Below, in pieces: positions 21,195 through 33,354 of a DNA stretch of 64,000 nucleotides. A program made the position numbers and the translations under genes. The first letter of the stretch is position 1, and each line of letters starts with the position of its first letter. The stretch comes from Tenrec ecaudatus (taxonomy: Eukaryota > Chordata > Mammalia > Afrosoricida > Tenrecidae): NCBI RefSeq assembly GCF_050624435.1, contig NC_134546.1, positions 77,975,700 to 78,039,699 of the forward strand, read 5' to 3'. The notes below the pieces were generated by a model that was given only the letters and a program-made list of their open reading frames with translations, was not told the DNA's origin and ran no database searches.

Positions 21195-22185
21195 ATATTT
21201 ATAATCATTTATGCATAAAATCAACATTTTTCTAGTTAGTTCATGGATTGTTTCTTGGCCTTTCGGTGTGTTTTCCAGTCCAGTCTGTTGGGGCACCACA
21301 CAATGGCCTCAAATCCAGCTTCAGCATTCCCTGGGGACCTTGCCACTCCATTCCCTTGCTGTCCGCTTCAAGTCCCCAGTGCTTTACCTTGGTGTGGTGG
21401 GCGCAATTCCCACACTGTGTCTCCGGTTCTAACCCCATGGGTCAGTGAGGGATGTCATGTCTCAACTGGTGCTGGCAATGTGGCCCTGTCTGTGGATTGG
21501 CTGCTCTAATTGGGGTCATCGTCCTCAGGGCCTGGTGGGCCAGGATATGCTCCACTCTCTCCCACTCCCCCTTCATCTGCTCCTGTGTGTGCCGGCCAGG
21601 TATGTCCCTCTCCAAGAGCTGCAGACTCAATGCTGTCGCTTGACATAAATTCTTCTGGGTGGAGGGGCAGGCATCCACCCAGTATTTGGTACCGGACTAG
21701 CCCCCCCAGACCTCTCCATTGTCTCACCACTCCATAACAGAGTGTCACACCCACACTTTGGGGCACTGGGTAGAATCAGGTCCTTCTCTCCCTGTGGACA
21801 CACAAACAATACCCTCCTCTTGGACGGGTCAACGCCCCATACCCCCTCCACCATCTCTTCCTTATTTTCATCCTTTATTTGTTCCTTTTCCCAACTCCTC
21901 CCCTGTTGTCTACCATGTGCATCCCCGGATTTCATCTGGTCCCTGCCATACTACACAGTCCTCACCCCAAGAAGGTTTGTATACAATAGCTTTTCCACTA
22001 TGCCCCTTTTTCATTTTTCTATTTAATGCTTACCTCAGCGGGCTCATGTTGTACTTGTCCTTTAGTGCCTAACTTACTTCACTTAGCATGCTTTCCTCCA
22101 CTTCTTCACATGCCGCTATATGCTTCATACGTTAATCACTGCTTTTCAGCAATGCGTAGTACTCCATTACATGTATATTCCACAG
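21195..22185 (-). mobile_element. L1 3' UTR and ORF2 end, antisense
   Basis: Matches the antisense of the L1 3' region: ttttccagtccagtctgttg and gcattccctggggaccttgc at the left (compare 24,190-24,270), and at the right the antisense of the ORF2 C-terminal region (gcgtagtactccattacatg). It has a longer middle section than the full L1 to its right, similar to the plus-strand fragment at 45,130. A separate, older insertion. Confidence 0.8.
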
Positions 22186-22302
22186 ATTTTTTTTGTTTTT
22201 TTTTCAAACGTTTTATTAGGGGCTCATACAACTCTTATCACAGTCCATACATATACATACATCAATTGTACAAAGCACTTCTGTACATTCTTTGCCCTAA
22301 TC
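22186..22302 (-). mobile_element. Short L1 3'-end insertion, antisense
   Basis: A T-rich tail (22187-22204) followed by only about 100 bases of the L1 3' end (attaggggctcatacaactc), then directly another T-rich tail. A severely 5'-truncated L1 insert. Confidence 0.8.
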
Positions 22303-23004
22303 ATTTTCTTTTCTTTTTTTCTTTCTTTTTTTTTCCTTTTCTTTTTTTAAATTTTATTAGGGACTCATACAACTCTTATCACAATCCATACCTGTACATA
22401 CATCAATTGTATAAAGAACATCCATACATTCCCCACCCCAATCATTCTCAAAGCATTTGCTCTCCACCTAAGCCCTTTGCATCAGGTCCTCTTTTTTTTT
22501 TCCCTCCCTTCCCTCTCCCCCCTCCCTCATGTGCCCTTGGTAATTTATACGTGGTTATTTTGTCATATCTTGCTCTATCCGGAGTCTCCCTTCCCCCCCT
22601 TCACTGCCGTCCCTCTCCCAGGGAGGAGGTCACATGTGGACACCTGCAATCAGTTCCCCCCCTCCAACCCACTCACCCTACACTCTCCCAGCATCGACCC
22701 TCACACCCTTGGTCCCCGAAGGTATCATCCACCCTGGATTCCCTGTGCCTCCAGCCCTCATATGCACCAGTGTACAACCTCTGGCCTATCCAGCCCTGCA
22801 AGGTAGAATTTGGATCATGGTAGTTGGGGGAAGGAAGCATCCAGGATCCGGGGGAAAGCCGTGCTCTTCATCGGTACTACCACACACCCTGACTGACCCA
22901 TCTCCTCTCCTAAACCCCTCTATGAGGGGATCTCCAGTGGCCGACACTTGGGCCTTGAGTCTCCACTCTGCACTTCCCCCTTCATTCAATATGGTATATA
23001 TGTA

Positions 23005-23031
23005 CACACACACAAACACACACACACATAT
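23005..23031. repeat. (CA)n run within L1 3' UTR
   Basis: acacacacacaaacacacac and a short continuation. Confidence 0.85.
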
Positions 23032-23091
23032 TCTTTTTTTTTTGCATGATGCCCTATACCTGGTCCCTTTGGCACCTCGTGATCGGACTGG

Positions 23092-23592
23092 CTGGTGTGC
23101 TTCTTCCATGTGGGCTTTTTTGCTTCTGAGCTAGATGGCCGCTTGTTTATCTTCAAGCCTTTAAGACCCCAGACACTATCTCTTTTGATAGCCGGGCACA
23201 ATCAGCTTTCTTCGCCACATTTGCTTATGCACCCATTTGTCTTCAGCAGTCCTATCATGGAGGTGTGCAGCCAATAATATGATGATTTTTTGTTCTTTGA
23301 TGCCTGATAACTGATCCCTTTGGGATCACTCGCTCACACAGGCTGGTGTGTTCTTCCATGTGGGCTTTGTTGCTTCTGAGCTAGATGGCCACTTGTTTAT
23401 ATTCAACCCTTTAAGACCCCAGTCACTATCTCTTTTGATAGCCGGGTACCATCAGCTTTCTTCACCACATTTACTTGTTCACCCACTTTGGCTTCAGCAG
23501 TTGTGTCGGGAGAGTGAGCATCACAGAGTACCAATTTAATAAACGAAAGTATACATGCATTGAGGGAGTGCTTGAGTAGAGGCCCAAGGTCC
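23092..23592 (-). repeat. ~250-bp tandem duplication in the L1 3' UTR
   Basis: tgcttctgagctagatggcc occurs at 23121 and 23371, and tttgatagccgggcac/tttgatagccgggtac follow each. Period 250. The independent plus-strand copy at 6027/6273 has period 246, so the duplication belongs to the L1 family, not to this insertion. Confidence 0.85.
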
Positions 23593-24451
23593 TTCCGCCA
23601 CCTCAATATTAAACCTATAAATATAGACAATTAGATCTGTTTCCCCATCCTCGTATATATGTTTGCATGTACATGTCTGTACATGTCTTTGTCTAGACCT
23701 CCATAAATGCCCCTTGACTCCCAGCTCCTTCCTCCATCTCCCTTGACTTTCCTCCTGCCCCACCACCATGCTCCGTCCCCACTTGGGCTACAGCTATACC
23801 TCTTCTCTATGCAACCTTACCCTTGATCGTTCCCCATCAGGCCTGCCATTCCCCCCTCACCACCATTTTGGGTCTCATGTTTTTCCCTTGTCCCTGTGTT
23901 TATCAACACCACTTCCTTACCCTCCTCCCCCTCCCCCACCTGGAACTGTGTGTCTCCCCGGAACTGTCTGTCCTATTGTTTTTCCTCCAGATAGTTCATC
24001 CAGCCTGTCCTATTCAGACAGACCTGTGGAGACACTAACATGCACGAAAACACAACAGAGGAAAACAAAGCAACAGTATACAACCAGACAATAAAACAAT
24101 AAAAACAAACCACTGACAAAGAACAAAACAAAACACTTCACAAAAGAAAGGCTTTTAGTCCATTCAAGGATCGTTTGCTGGCCCTTAGGAGCGTTTTCCA
24201 GTCCAGTCTGTTGGAGCACCACGCCCTGGCCCCAAAGTCCACCTTCAGCATTCCCTGGGGACCTTGCCACTCCATTCCCTTGCTGTTCCACTGCACTCCC
24301 CCAGTGCTTTGCCTCGGTGTGGCGAGATCAGGTCAGGTGCAATTCCCACACTGTGTCTCTGGTGCTGTCCCCTGTATCGCCCTTAGTCACTGAGGGGCAT
24401 CATGTCTCATAGTAGGGCCAGCCATGCTGTTCTCTCTGTGGACTGGCTGCT

Positions 24452-27400
24452 CTACTCAGGAACATCATCCTCACGGCCTCGTGGGCCAGGCTCCACAAAA
24501 TTTTTTATCCAATTATCAGTTGATGGAAATGTGGGTTGCTTCCAAGTCCTTGCAATTGTGAACTGTGCCGCAATGAACGTTGGAGCACAGATGTCGGGCC
24601 TCGGTCTGTTCCTTGCCTCTTCTGTGTATATGTCCAGTAGGGGAATTGCTGGATCATATGGTAATTCTATTTCCATCTGTTCTCCATATTAAAAGATCAA
24701 TTTCCATAGTGGTCGTACATACTTACAAGTCCACCAGCAGTGGATGAGAGTTCCTGTCTTCCCACAGCCCCTCCAACACTTGTTGCTTTCTGTTTTTTGA
24801 ATTGGGCTACCTTTGAGGGTGTTAGGTGGTAACTCATTGTTGTATTACTTTGCATTTCTCTTATGGCTAAAGATCAGGAACTTTTCCTCATATTTTTGTT
24901 AGTCATTCTGATTTCTGCCCCTGTTAAACTTTTGTTGAAGTCCTTTGTCCACCTCCCAGGTGGGCAATTAGTTTTTTTTTCTATTCAGAAGCAACCAGAG
25001 TATTGTAGATTTTAGTAATAAGGCCTTTGTCTGATGTGTCATTGCTAAAGATGTTTTCCCAGTTCTTGGACTCTCTTATAACTCTCTTGGTAAATTCTTT
25101 TGATGTACCAAGGTGTTTTATCTTCAGGATATCCCATTTGTCTAATTGTGCCTCCTCTGTTTGTGTCCTTCCCTATTTCTGATAACCTATGCATTCCCTG
25201 TGCCAAAGTTCCCAAGTTGGTCCCAATTCCCTCATTGATGGCCCTAATAGTTTGGGGTTTAACTTCAAGGTCTGTGATCCACTTTGAGTTTATTCTTGTG
25301 CATGGAGTGAGATAAGTGTCTTGCTTCATTTTTTGCAGGTAAATATCCATTTTTTTCCAGCACCACTTTTTAAAGATGGAATCTGCTTCCCATTTGATAT
25401 GTTTGTGACCCTTATCAAAGATCAGCATGCTGATGCTTTTATTTCTGGGTTTTCAGTTCTTTTCCATTGGTCTGATTATCTGTCATTGTACCAATACCAT
25501 GTGGTTTTGACAACTGTGGCTGTATAGTATATGCTGAAGTCAGGTAAATCAAACTCTTTTTTTTGAGGAGTTCTCTGCTAATTCTAGGTTTCTTCCCTCT
25601 CCATATGAAGTGGGTCATCAGTTTTCCACTTCTTTGAGGAAAGATGAGGGTAATTGTATCGGGATTGCATTAAACTTATATAGTGCCATTGGCAGAACTG
25701 ACATCTTGACTATATTGAGTCTTCCAATTCATGAGCAAGGGATACACTTCCATTTGTTGAGGTCGATATTGTTTTCTTGCAATAGTGTTCTGTATTTTTC
25801 TCCATATAGATCTTTAGTTTTTTTTAGCCACGTATATCCCTAGATACTTCAACTTGTATTTGGCTATTGTGAAAGGTACCACCTTTTTTATCTCCGCTTC
25901 TGTGGTCTTATCTGATGTGTATAACAGTCTGATGGACTTTTGTTGATCTTGTATCCTGCCACTTTGCCAAACTCCTCTATTGCTTCTAGTACTCCCCTTG
26001 TGGAACTTTTGGGATTTTCCATATATAAAATCATATCATCTGCAAATAATGATAGTTTCACCTCTTCCTTCCCCAGACGAATACCTTTGATGTCTCTTCT
26101 TTGCCTTATGCTGTTAGCTAAAACCTTCACCACAATATTAAATAAGCGTGGGGACAAGGACATCCTTACCTGGTCCCTCTTTTCAGCGGGAATGTGTTAG
26201 CCTTCTCCATTGACTACTACGTTGGCTGTTGGTTTTTCATATTTAGCTTGTATTGTCTTCAGGAACTTTCCTTCCATTCCTATCTTCGCAAGTGTCTTAA
26301 ACAGGAATTGGTGTTGGATGTTGTCGAATGCTTTTTCTGCATCTATGGATATTATCATGTAGTTCTTATAATTTTTCATGTCAATGTGACGAATAATACT
26401 AATGGTCTTTCGTATGTTGAACCATCCCTGCATCCCTGATATGAATCCAACTTCGTCATGGTGAAATGTTTGTTTTATATTCTTTTGTATTCTGTTGCCT
26501 AGTATTTTGTTAAGGATTTTTGCATCAATGTTCATTAGGGATATTGATCTGTAGTTCTCTATTCTTGTGGGATCCTTGCCCAGTTTTGATATCAGAGATA
26601 TACTAGCCTTATAGAAGGAATTCGGGAGTTTGCCATCTTTTTATATGCTCTGGAAGATTTTGTGTAGGATTGGTGTTCGTTTTTTCTACAGTTTATTTTT
26701 TATAGTTTTCTTATTTTCCCTCTCCTGATTCTCAGCCCTGATTTTTATAATTTCTTTTCTTTTGCTAGTAGTAGGATTGTCCTGCTGACTCTTCTCTAGT
26801 CGTAAATTTTGTGCCAGCATATCAGTCCTGAGTCTCTCTTCCTTTCTCAGATGTGCATGTATTGCTATGAAACTTCCTCTGATGACTGCCTTTGCTGTGT
26901 CCCATAAATTTCGGCACATAATTTGCTCATTCTCGTTGGTTTCTTGAAATTTCCTAATTTCGTCTCAAATTTGCGCCAGTACACACTCCATTTGCAGTAG
27001 AGAGTTATTCATCCTCCAATTGTTTGCTCTTGTTTCTTTTTCTTCCTTTTGTTGATTTCCAGCCTTATGGCACAGTGGCCAGAGCGAGAGATGTGTATTA
27101 TTTCGATGTGCTTAAATTTAAGTAGATTTGTCTTATGCCCCAGCATGTGGTCTATCTTCAAATATGTGCCATGAGGACTTGAAAATAACATGACTTTGTT
27201 TTGTTTTGTTTTTGGATGAAAAGCTCTGTAAATATCGATCAGGTCAAAATTTCTAATTGTGGAGTTTAGCTCTCTAGCTTCCTTGTTGAGTTTCTTTCCC
27301 TGTGATCTATCTTTCTCAGGGAGTGGTGTGGTGAAGTCACCCACTATAATTGTCGAGTCTGTAATTTCATTTTTAATTTTTCGGAGTGTTTGGTTGACGT

Positions 27401-27767
27401 ATTCAGTGGGTCTCTCATTCGGGGAATATATGTTTACAATGCTTAGTGGTTCTTTGCCTACCATTCCCTTGAACATTATATGGTGTCCCTCCTTATCTCT
27501 TTTTTGGTTCGCACTTGGAGGTCAATTTCATCAGAGATTAGAATTGCAACCCTGCTTTTTCTGTATTGCTGATTGCTTTGTAAGAATTCTCCAGCCTTTG
27601 ATTCTCAGCCGATTTTTGTCTGTAGCTTTGAGATGTGTCTCCTGTGGGCAGCAGATTGATGGGTTGTGTTTTCTAAGCCAGTCTGCTAGTCTCAGTCTTT
27701 TAATACCTGAGTTCAGGCCATTGATATTCAGGTTTATTATCTCCATCTGCGGATTCTGTGATGTCAT
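24452..27767 (-). pseudogene. L1 ORF2 (endonuclease and reverse transcriptase), broken
   Basis: Reading the minus strand from 27,767 leftwards gives the L1 endonuclease N-terminus (NINGLNSGIKRLRLADWL, QETHL), then more endonuclease (IVGDFTTPL, SGHCAIRLEI). The reverse transcriptase follows, with [15 protein letters not shown] and the catalytic [12 protein letters not shown] near 26,020-26,060. The C-terminal region has GPNLGTL-like and DKGHKHIKW segments, ending in MEIELPYDPAIPLLDIY and FTIARTWKQP. The segments fall in different frames with several stops, so no functional protein is made. The protein supplied endonuclease and target-primed reverse transcription for L1. Confidence 0.92.
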
Positions 27768-27860
27768 CTTATACCTTTTGTGTTAGGAGTTTTCACACTT
27801 TCCTTTCTCATTAGTGTGCTGTGCATGTGTGTGATTATCATTCTTGACTTCTTTCCATCC

Positions 27861-28731
27861 TTAAGCCAATGTTATCTTGAAGTCTGTTTTCTCTTTGTTG
27901 CCCTCTGGGTGAGGTTGTTCTAGGTGTCGGTCTCTAATATATGCTTGTTGAGTGTTGCTCTTCTGCCCATACTGGGTTGGCAAGATCTTTTGTAGGGCTG
28001 GGTTTCTTCTAACGTATTCTTTGAGTTTTCCCTTGTCTGGGAAGACTCTTACTTCTCCATCTATCTTGATCAATAATTTGGCTGGGTAGAGTATTCTTGG
28101 GTTTGCATTGTTTTCCTTCAATTTATGGAATATCCTACTCCACTCACTCCTTTTCTTCATAGTTTCTGCTGATAAGTCTGAGCATAATCTTATTTGGGAA
28201 CATTTATATGTGATTGCTTCTTTTTCCCTAGCTGCCCCCCCTTTCTGATTTTCTCCTTTTATTCAAATTTGGATAATTTTCCTGTTATGTGCCTTGGTGA
28301 CTTCTTTTTTGGGATCTAGTCTAGCTGGTGCTCTTTCAGACTCCAGAATGGTTGCCTAGTTTTCACTCCTATACTGGGGAATCTTTCCTCCAAGAATTAT
28401 CTCACTATTGTTTCAGATGACTTCTTTGTTGTGTCTTCTTCTGGTAAGACAATAATTCTAATATTGTTTCGCTTCATAGTATCAGACATAACTCTTAAGT
28501 TTTCTTCAGGTTCTCTGATGATCTTATTAGATTTTTGTCTGTGTTTGTTAAAGTCTTCTTGGCTGTCCTCCAAGTCATTGATGCGGATCTCTGATTCCTC
28601 CATTGCTTCTCAAGGTCTGAGAGGCTGCTACTGGTTTCTGTTATCTCCTCCCTAAACTCCTGTATTTCCCTTTGGTATATGGCTTTTACATCTTCCATCA
28701 TTTTATTCATTTTCTGTATTGTTTCCCTCAT
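27861..28731 (-). pseudogene. L1 ORF1 (RNA-binding chaperone), broken
   Basis: Minus-strand segments in order: a coiled-coil-like N-terminal part (MRETIQKMNKMMEDVKAIY, near 28,731), a second heptad-rich part (IRINDLEDSQEDFNK), RNNIRIIVLPEED where the RNA-recognition domain starts, and the C-terminal domain with MKKRSEWSRIFHKLKENN, ILYPAKLLIKIDGEVRVF and KLKEYV. The parts are in different frames with stops between them. ORF1p normally forms trimers that coat L1 RNA. The part left of 27,940 is not in the copy after the gap. Confidence 0.9.
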
Positions 28732-29414
28732 ATCCTATATGACTCCAAGTAGCATTCTGAAAATTTCTTTCTGTGGCAGCCCCATGTCTGCTTCTTCTAT
28801 GCATGTCATTATGTTTAGGATATATTCTGCCATGTCCCTTTGTTTCTCAAATTTTTATGTTGAGGTTTGGGGCTGATGGCTGTTTGCATAGGGTTTTTTT
28901 TAGAGGAGCCAGATACCATTTTCCAGGGAGTCAGAGGGCACAGGCTCTCTGGGAGACTTGTAAGAGTGTTTCTTCCAACTGTCTATAGCTTATTTCACTA
29001 TGGAATTAACCTACCACTTTATCCTCCTGTGGTTTCCCTATCATGAGAGTGTCCCAGAAGGCTGGTGGGTTGCCTGCTTTAGTGAGCAGAGGTTCCTGCA
29101 ACAGCTTGTAATGTTGGTGAGTGTTGGTTGAGCTGCTTTATGCCTCCGGGCACACAGGCCACAGGCAGGAATCCCCCAGTGAGAAGTTGGGCAGTTTCCC
29201 ATGGAAGGAAAGAGGACCTTTCCCTAGCCTTGGGCAAGCTACAGAGGTTGGAGCTCACCTAGCTGGGTGTGGTACAGTCTTAAATGCCCTAGGCCAAAGG
29301 GAGTGTTCTGGAGGTCAGCAGTAGAGTGTGAGAGAACAGGAAAGAGACAAAGATGAGGAAAAAAATTTAAAAGTAAGACTGTTTAGACTGTGCAGGGACT
29401 ATAAGGAAGAGAGG

Positions 29415-29880
29415 GAAACAAAAGCAACTATGCAGCTGAGTCCCACTCCCCACCCATGGAGCTGCAAAGCTTTAGTTCCTCTGCACCCCTCAAAGACCAT
29501 AGGGGAAAGAGATCAGAAATGTAAACAAAAGCAACAATGTAGCTGAACCCTGATCCCTGCCAGTGGAGCTGCCAGGGTATGGGTTTAGTCCCTGCCCAGA
29601 CGCAGCTGTGGCAAGCTGTGGCTGTGCTGTGAAAAAGCCCCTGCACAGCCTTCTGGGGATGTGGAGGAACAGAGAGCAGAGATGTAAACAGAAGCAACAG
29701 TGTAGCTGAACCCTGATCCCTACAGGTGGAGCTGCACGGGTCCTGTCCAAGCCCTGAGGCAGGTGAAAGCATACTGTGGCTGTGTTGAGACCAATCCCCA
29801 CTACAGGCTCCAGATGGTCCCAGCTCCAGCAGGTAGAGTGGCAGGGCCAAGGTCACACCCCAGCAGACTTCCACTGAGGT
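29415..29880 (-). repeat. Monomer-like tandem repeats in the L1 5' UTR
   Basis: The block aaagcaacaatgtagctgaa (with variants) starts near 29,421, 29,528 and 29,691, each followed by similar ccctgatccc...gtggagctgc sequence. The last two units are about 165 bases apart; the first is shorter. The layout recalls the monomeric promoters of rodent L1s. Confidence 0.7.
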
Positions 29881-30359
29881 AAGCCAAAAGCCCCAGCCCT
29901 CAAAACCCCATGGGTCTGTGCCTACTTACCTTTATGATGTTCCTCCATTGTTCCAGCAGTGGTGAATTTCCCTCTAAGCAACTCTCCTTGGCTGCATTCT
30001 ACGGAGTCCCTCTGGTATGTGTCCAAATCATCTTTTTTTATGGATAGAAGAATTTTTATTTCTTCTCTTTGTTAGCCTTTTTTCTTCCCTACCAAAAATT
30101 TTCTTATTTTCAGAATCCTAGGCTCATCCACCACCTTGCTACAGCTCTGTCCCGGACGCAGCCTAGGTTGCCCTGGAGCTGCTGCCAGGGCCGCACAGCC
30201 CAGCCTGGTGTTTCCGCAGAGGCTGAGCCGCCATCGCCTCCACAGTCAGCCCGCCCTCAGCATTCGGCCCACAGAAGTGACTCCTGCCGGAACGCAGTCT
30301 GCAGTCCACAATCCGCACCAAGCCCGGAGAGCCTCAGACAAGAGACGAGCTCAGGGAGG

Positions 30360-31286
30360 ATGTCAGGCTCCAGGGTGTCACAGAGCAGCAAGAGAAAGAC
30401 CGAGAAGAAACCTGACACTTGGGAAGAAGCGAAATTTCTGATGGGCTCCATGGCAGTCATGAATGACATGCGAAAGCAGAGAACTTTTTGCGATGTGATT
30501 CTCATGGTCCAGGAAAGAAAGATCCCTACGCATCGTGTGGTCATGGCTGCAGCCAGCCCAGTTTTTAATGTCATGTTCACAACTGGCATGCTCAAATCAA
30601 AATCCTCTGAAGTAGAGCTCAAAGACGTAGACCCTGAAGTTATTGAACACTTGGTGGAATTTGCTTACACGGCTAGGGTTTCTGTGAGTACCAACAATGT
30701 GCAGTCTCTGTTGGATGCCGCAAACCAGTACCAGATGGAACCTGTGAAGAACATGTGTGTTGATTTTTTGAAAGAGCAAGTGGATGCTTCAAACTGTCTC
30801 AGTCTAAGCATTCTAGCAGAGCGTCTAGTCTGTCCTGAGTTGAAAGCCACTGCAGATGCCTTTATTGACCATAATTTCCCTGACGTTTCCAAAACTGAGG
30901 AGTTTCTCCGCCTTGATGCTGAGCTAGTAACAAGTCTGCTCAACCAGGACTCCCTGACGGTGAGTGCAGAGGAGGAAGTTTATGATGCTGCTGTCAGGTG
31001 GCTGGGACATGATGCGCCGAATCGCCAGCCTTTTATACTGGATGTCCTCGCTAACGTCAGATTTCCTCTGATCTCAAAACATTTCTTATGTAAAACCATC
31101 CCATTTGAACCCCTCATTCAAGACAATCCTGAGTGCCTTAAGATGGTGATGAATGGAATGTGTTACCATCTAATGTCTCCTGAGGATTGGAAAGAACTGG
31201 CAGATGGAGCAAGGCCTCGAAGACCACGGTCTTGTAGATATTTTAAGCCAAAGTTGGAAAAAGGTGCATATGGCACACCATCCTGA
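30360..31286 (+). CDS. KLHL7-like BTB-BACK retrogene, Kelch repeats absent
   Basis: An intact 308-codon frame without introns. The chosen ATG (gaggatgtcagg) aligns with the KLHL7 start; the frame is open further upstream, but that part is 5' UTR-like. Residues about 44-145 form a BTB domain (CDVILMVQERKIPTHRVV, EFAYTARVSV) and about 146-260 a BACK domain (VYDAAVRWL, FPLISKHFL, YHLMSPEDW). KLHL7 pairs with CUL3 as a ubiquitin-ligase adaptor whose Kelch propeller binds substrate. Here the frame passes from the end of BACK (GARPRR) to a short SCRYF remnant and stops, so there is no propeller. By memory it is about three-quarters identical to human KLHL7, with no stop or frameshift. AATAAA lies at 31,452. 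It could be an expressed retrogene or a young-looking pseudogene. Confidence 0.82.
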   Translation: MSGSRVSQSSKRKTEKKPDTWEEAKFLMGSMAVMNDMRKQRTFCDVILMVQERKIPTHRVVMAAASPVFNVMFTTGMLKSKSSEVELKDVDPEVIEHLVEFAYTARVSVSTNNVQSLLDAANQYQMEPVKNMCVDFLKEQVDASNCLSLSILAERLVCPELKATADAFIDHNFPDVSKTEEFLRLDAELVTSLLNQDSLTVSAEEEVYDAAVRWLGHDAPNRQPFILDVLANVRFPLISKHFLCKTIPFEPLIQDNPECLKMVMNGMCYHLMSPEDWKELADGARPRRPRSCRYFKPKLEKGAYGTPS

Positions 31287-33354
31287 AGTGAGAATGTAAC
31301 TTCAGAAATTTCATTTGATGCGTGTTTTGCTCTTTAAAATTACCTGTGTTGATAACTATTTTGTATATCCAACCACATGTTTTTGGTCTTCAAGTAGAAC
31401 AGTTTAAATAACTAAAGAATTGACCCCAACTTTTCAAAAAAAGTCTCATTCAATAAAGTATGTTATTCTCAAAAGCCAGCATTATTATAATTCCATCACA
31501 ATATGTTCAGTATTTATATTAAATGTGCCCACCCCTCCCTTATTTTTGTTATAAAACTTTGTCTTGGAAATACTTTGCCATTTACTAGTAACTATCTATA
31601 TTTTTTCATATTAATTATTTCTAATATAATAATTGCAGCGGCAGCTTTTGTTAGAAATTATTTACCTTGCCTCATCCAAAGTGAACAGTAGTTTATACTC
31701 TGATATAAGTAGGCTACTTATTAAATAGGATTCCTTGGCAATTATTTTTAAATTCTTGTACTTGGCATTGTTCAGAAATGTTGGAATGATATTAGCTGTC
31801 ATTCATTGAGACCCTCCCATAGCTGTCCTATACTTGCCAGGAATGGTGGCTTTTCCTTATTATTATTAAATTGATTTCCTTCAGAGAACATTTTCTGTAG
31901 TAACATGTAATTATCCAGAATTAAGCCAATATATTTTTTGGAGCTAATAAACTTATACACTATTATCTCTATATATTCCTTGGATTTAAATGATGACAGG
32001 AGGTAATTTGTATTAATTACTGGCTGAAAATGATAGAAAAGAAAATCTTAATCTTTTTTCGAATATTGTCAATAAATGACTTCTTGGCACTCTATATTTT
32101 TCTTTTTACGTAAGGTTTTCTTTTATTTAAAAGATCATTCACAAAATACTGTATCCATAGATTTCCTTTCTGTCATACAGTTGAATGTGTTAAGGGCACT
32201 CTATTTTAAAGGCGAATCATACCATTCTTAGGATGACAGGGAAGAGAGAAGAACTTTTAATCTATGAAAAGAGGATAATTGAGTTTCAAATAGTTCACTG
32301 AGAAATTAAATTAAAAATAACCAGATTTCTTTTTTTTTTCACAACTTTTGGAAGATTGCTTTATGGTCCTGAGGGAAGGAGAAGGGCGGGTATGTTGGGC
32401 AGAAATATATTAACCATTGTGCATTTCAAGGAAGGTTCACCATTGCCATTTCGGTGTTCTAATTGGAAAATTCTCCTTTAGAGATGACAGACTATTTCTT
32501 GTGCTCCTCATTTTAAGTGGGGGCTCCTCTTTTGGCTTGATATCTCTGCATAATTTAGGCGATGGGTTCCGTGGCCTTTTGTGTCCACTGTAGTTTGACA
32601 AAATGACAGGCCATTCTTAGGCCTGGTACACTCTTGATAGACTCTTATATAGAAAACCTAGATTTTTATTTTATTTTCCCTCTTACCATACCTATAGATG
32701 TTTGGGATATATTTCTCCTATTGATAATGGTGAGTTGGGTATTTCTCAAACTACTGACATTCACATGTGAGACAACTTCCAGTTCTGTTTAAGACCGATG
32801 CCTCTATCCTTTTCTGGGAATTTTATTACATACCCTAAAGTCATTCAAGGCTCTTGTCTACATTTTCTATTGATTATGTATTTTATAATGAATGTTGGAT
32901 TTTGAGTGTGAACATGGCAAAGGTAGGTAATTTCTTTTTTGTCTTTACACTAGGACCAACAACTCGTTTTTAAATCGATTGTGAACACGGTCTCTTAATA
33001 AGCACTTTCATAATTAATAGTATGATAGACAAAAACTTTTTCATCTGTTGAAATCTACTATGTGGTTCATTTTGCATAAGCATGAATAGGAATATAAGAC
33101 AGGTGTAACAGTACTAAATAAAAAGAGGAATGAAAATAATGAAGTCATCTTTATGAACATCATAGAAAGCATGTTCTCCCTTTATTTCTGGCTTGTAGCC
33201 CAGAAACTGTTGACAGAGGTTACTGTTCTCAGCCCAGATTAGTTGGAGGATAGGATTGAGATGGAAAACCCTTGCTTACAGTTAAATATTATACATGTCA
33301 ATTAATAGTTGTTGTAAACTATGTTTCTCTCTATATTTGTAAATGATGATGTAG
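31287..33354. other. AT-rich stretch after the KLHL7 copy
   Basis: Contains AATAAA at 31,452-31,457 and further AATAAA motifs near 31,946 and 32,071. The first part is probably retrocopy 3' UTR. No poly(A) tract marks its end, and no other gene was recognised. Confidence 0.5.

Larger units (their letters stand above)
22303..29900 (-). mobile_element. Nearly full-length L1 LINE, antisense, inactive
   Basis: About 7.6 kb on the minus strand. At the left: a T-rich tail (22303-22350) and a roughly 2.1-kb 3' UTR starting attagggactcatacaactc. Then come ORF2 (24,450-27,767), ORF1 (27,861-28,731) and a 5' UTR with internal repeats up to about 29,900. Both ORFs are broken by several frameshifts and stops. 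The right boundary is uncertain by 100-150 bases. From 27,940 rightwards it is part of the block repeated after the gap. Confidence 0.9.

Noticed and set aside
22026-22823. 265-codon plus-strand frame rich in Phe, Tyr, Pro and Ser
   Set aside because: It spans three L1 3' ends in antisense orientation with T-rich tails; not a gene.
29428-29874. 148-codon minus-strand frame next to the KLHL7-like copy
   Set aside because: It lies in the repeated L1 5' UTR and has no recognisable domain; repeats make it open by chance.
30069-30359. N-terminal extension of the KLHL7-like frame by 97 codons
   Set aside because: The extension has the composition of a KLHL7-type 5' UTR plus L1-adjacent sequence, and the KLHL7 start aligns at 30,360.
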